DNA of 47,808 nt from Streptomyces aurantiacus (GTDB taxonomy: Bacteria; Actinomycetota; Actinomycetes; Streptomycetales; Streptomycetaceae): NCBI RefSeq assembly GCF_001418335.1, contig NZ_LIPP01000119.1:17029-64836 (forward strand), read 5' to 3'. Below, one piece after another: positions 46,829 through 47,808 of this stretch. Within the stretch, counting starts at the first letter, position 1; each line of letters opens with the position of its first letter. A program made the position numbers and the translations under genes. A model generated the notes under the pieces. It did no database searches. It had not been told where the DNA came from and worked only from the letters and a program-made list of their open reading frames with translations.

Positions 46829-47686
46829 CTAGTGCGCGTAGTCCTTCGCGACGTCCGCGATGAACTCGCGGGACTGGTCGGCGTTGAGCGCCTGCGCCCG
46901 CAGATGCTCGTACATGACGCTGTACTTCTGGACGTCGTTCGCCTTCTCCAGGTACAGGTCGCTGGTGACGCCCTCGATGTAGACCACGCTGGAGTCGGCC
47001 GCGTCGGGGAACTCCAGGATCGCGTACTGGCCGCTCACCCCCGGATGGGCGCCCATCGCGAACGGGATGACCTGGACCGTCACGTGCGGCACGTGCGACA
47101 TCTCGACGAGATGCTCCAACTGCTCGATCATCACCTGCTTGTTGCCGACGGTCCTGCGCAGCGCCGCCTCGTCGAGTACGGCCCACAGCCGCAGGGGGTT
47201 CTCCAGATCGGAGATACGTTCCTGTCGCCGCAGCCGTACCTGCACGCGCTTGTCGATGTCGCCGGCGGCCGCCTCCGGCAGAGCGCCCTGGATCAGCGAC
47301 TCGGCGTACGGACGGGTCTGCAGCAGGCCCGGCACGACCAGCGGGTCGTACACGCGCAGGCTCGCCGCGTCCGTCTCCAGGCCGATGTAGACGCTGTAGG
47401 GGATGTCGCCGAAGGAGTGCCACCAGCCCTGCTGGCGCGAGTCCTTGGCCATCTGCATCAGCGAATCGACGATCCGGACGTCCTCGACCTCGTACACCCC
47501 GCACAGATCACGGACGTCGCGCTGGCTGATGCTGCGCCGTCCGTTCTCCAGACGGCTGATCTTCGACTGCGAGACGAGCAGCCGCTCGGCCACCTCTTCG
47601 GCCGTCATGCCCTTGAGCTCCCGGAGCCGTCGCAGCTCCTGGCCCAACCGACGACGCCTGACGGTGGGATTGACGTTGGACGCCAC
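46829..47686 (-). CDS. XRE regulator with DUF5753 domain (Scr1-like)
   Basis: A 285-residue regulator: RRRRLGQELRRLRELKGMTAEEVAERLLVSQSKISRLENGRRSISQRDVRDLCGVYEV is the HTH (about residues 10-68). DUF5753 follows with YIGLETDAASLRVYDPLVVPGLLQTRPYAESLI, LWAVLDEAALRRTVGNKQVMIEQLEHLVEM and VTVQVIPFAMGAHPG. These regulators form large actinobacterial families paired with DUF397 proteins, and are linked to morphology and antibiotic control. GGAGGTG precedes the GTG start by 9 nt. Two palindromes lie in its own upstream region. Confidence 0.9.
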   Translation of the reverse strand: MASNVNPTVRRRRLGQELRRLRELKGMTAEEVAERLLVSQSKISRLENGRRSISQRDVRDLCGVYEVEDVRIVDSLMQMAKDSRQQGWWHSFGDIPYSVYIGLETDAASLRVYDPLVVPGLLQTRPYAESLIQGALPEAAAGDIDKRVQVRLRRQERISDLENPLRLWAVLDEAALRRTVGNKQVMIEQLEHLVEMSHVPHVTVQVIPFAMGAHPGVSGQYAILEFPDAADSSVVYIEGVTSDLYLEKANDVQKYSVMYEHLRAQALNADQSREFIADVAKDYAH

Positions 47687-47727
47687 GGGACGTGCACCTC
47701 CGGCTGCGGGCTGCCTGTACTTTGCGT

Positions 47728-47745
47728 ATCTGCTGTTGAGCAGAT
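47728..47745. promoter_or_regulatory. Palindrome ATCTGCT-GTTG-AGCAGAT
   Basis: A perfect 7-4-7 inverted repeat 41 bp upstream of the XRE-DUF5753 start. Together with the next one it is a candidate autoregulatory site. Confidence 0.5.
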
Positions 47746-47765
47746 TGCCACCAAGGTGCGTACTA

Positions 47766-47782
47766 CCGCTGGGAAACAGCGG
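47766..47782. promoter_or_regulatory. Palindrome CCGCTG-GGAAA-CAGCGG
   Basis: A perfect 6-5-6 inverted repeat 79 bp upstream of the XRE-DUF5753 start, near the window edge. It may be an operator for this gene or part of a divergent unit beyond the edge. Confidence 0.4.
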
Positions 47783-47808
47783 ATATGCATGTGCGGACGC
47801 GCGGGGCG

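Noticed and set aside
1..47808. A biosynthetic gene cluster for a secondary metabolite
   Set aside because: Many SDR, LLM and regulator genes are present, but there is no PKS, NRPS, terpene synthase or RiPP enzyme. AfsR/AfsS are global regulators and do not prove a local cluster.

Overview
The window looks like Streptomyces chromosome (or a very close relative). The DNA is GC-rich with GTG, TTG and ATG starts, and it carries an AfsR/AfsS pair, an actinobacterial FO synthase (FbiC) for coenzyme F420, an XRE-DUF5753/DUF397 pair, F420-type luciferase-like oxidoreductases and many TetR-SDR pairs. I see no rRNA, tRNA, CRISPR array or complete transposase.

Layout. 1-3.6 kb: the antibiotic-production regulators afsS and afsR on the minus strand; this AfsS has five DNGMP repeats. 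3.8-17.6 kb: a dispersed catabolic/redox set. It holds an amidohydrolase, a PNPOx-ferredoxin reductase-ferredoxin fusion, a siderophore-interacting protein, a TetR regulator, a luciferase-like monooxygenase, an SDR, and an LLM monooxygenase / N-acyl-D-amino-acid deacylase / aldehyde dehydrogenase operon. A Streptomyces-type trio of tiny genes, a short GntR regulator and a decayed TPR regulator interrupt it. 17.7-26.6 kb: small regulator-enzyme modules (TetR/SDR, MazF toxin-antitoxin, SDR-SDR-TetR, XRE/aldo-keto reductase, DDN-type reductase/SnoaL, TetR), with a 173-bp MITE-like palindrome at 25.6 kb. 26.8-34.7 kb: a Ser/Thr kinase fused to DUF4328, a secreted CehA/McbA metallohydrolase, an F420-type LLM enzyme, fbiC and a degenerate L,D-transpeptidase-like protein. 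34.7-38.2 kb: a sigma-factor remnant, an alpha/beta hydrolase, an MFS exporter and a cupin XRE regulator. 38.3-47.7 kb: a STAND-like ATPase with ten TPRs, an EthD/Dabb-like protein divergent from an SDR, a sodium:solute symporter, an ADP-ribosylglycohydrolase homologue without its metal-binding aspartates, and the DUF397/XRE-DUF5753 pair.

The strongest unexplained signal is a 15-bp palindrome, CTGACGGNNCGTCAG and close variants. It lies just upstream of five separate transcription units in the window: amidohydrolase, LLM, SDR, the LLM-deacylase-ALDH operon, and an SDR 29 kb further on that is divergent from the Dabb-like gene. Two of these promoters match at 32 of 38 positions. This suggests one TetR-type regulon for a scattered catabolic pathway. 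The four TetR genes in the window each have a different palindrome beside them, so the controlling repressor may lie outside the window. All functions are read from sequence patterns and remembered families; no search was run.
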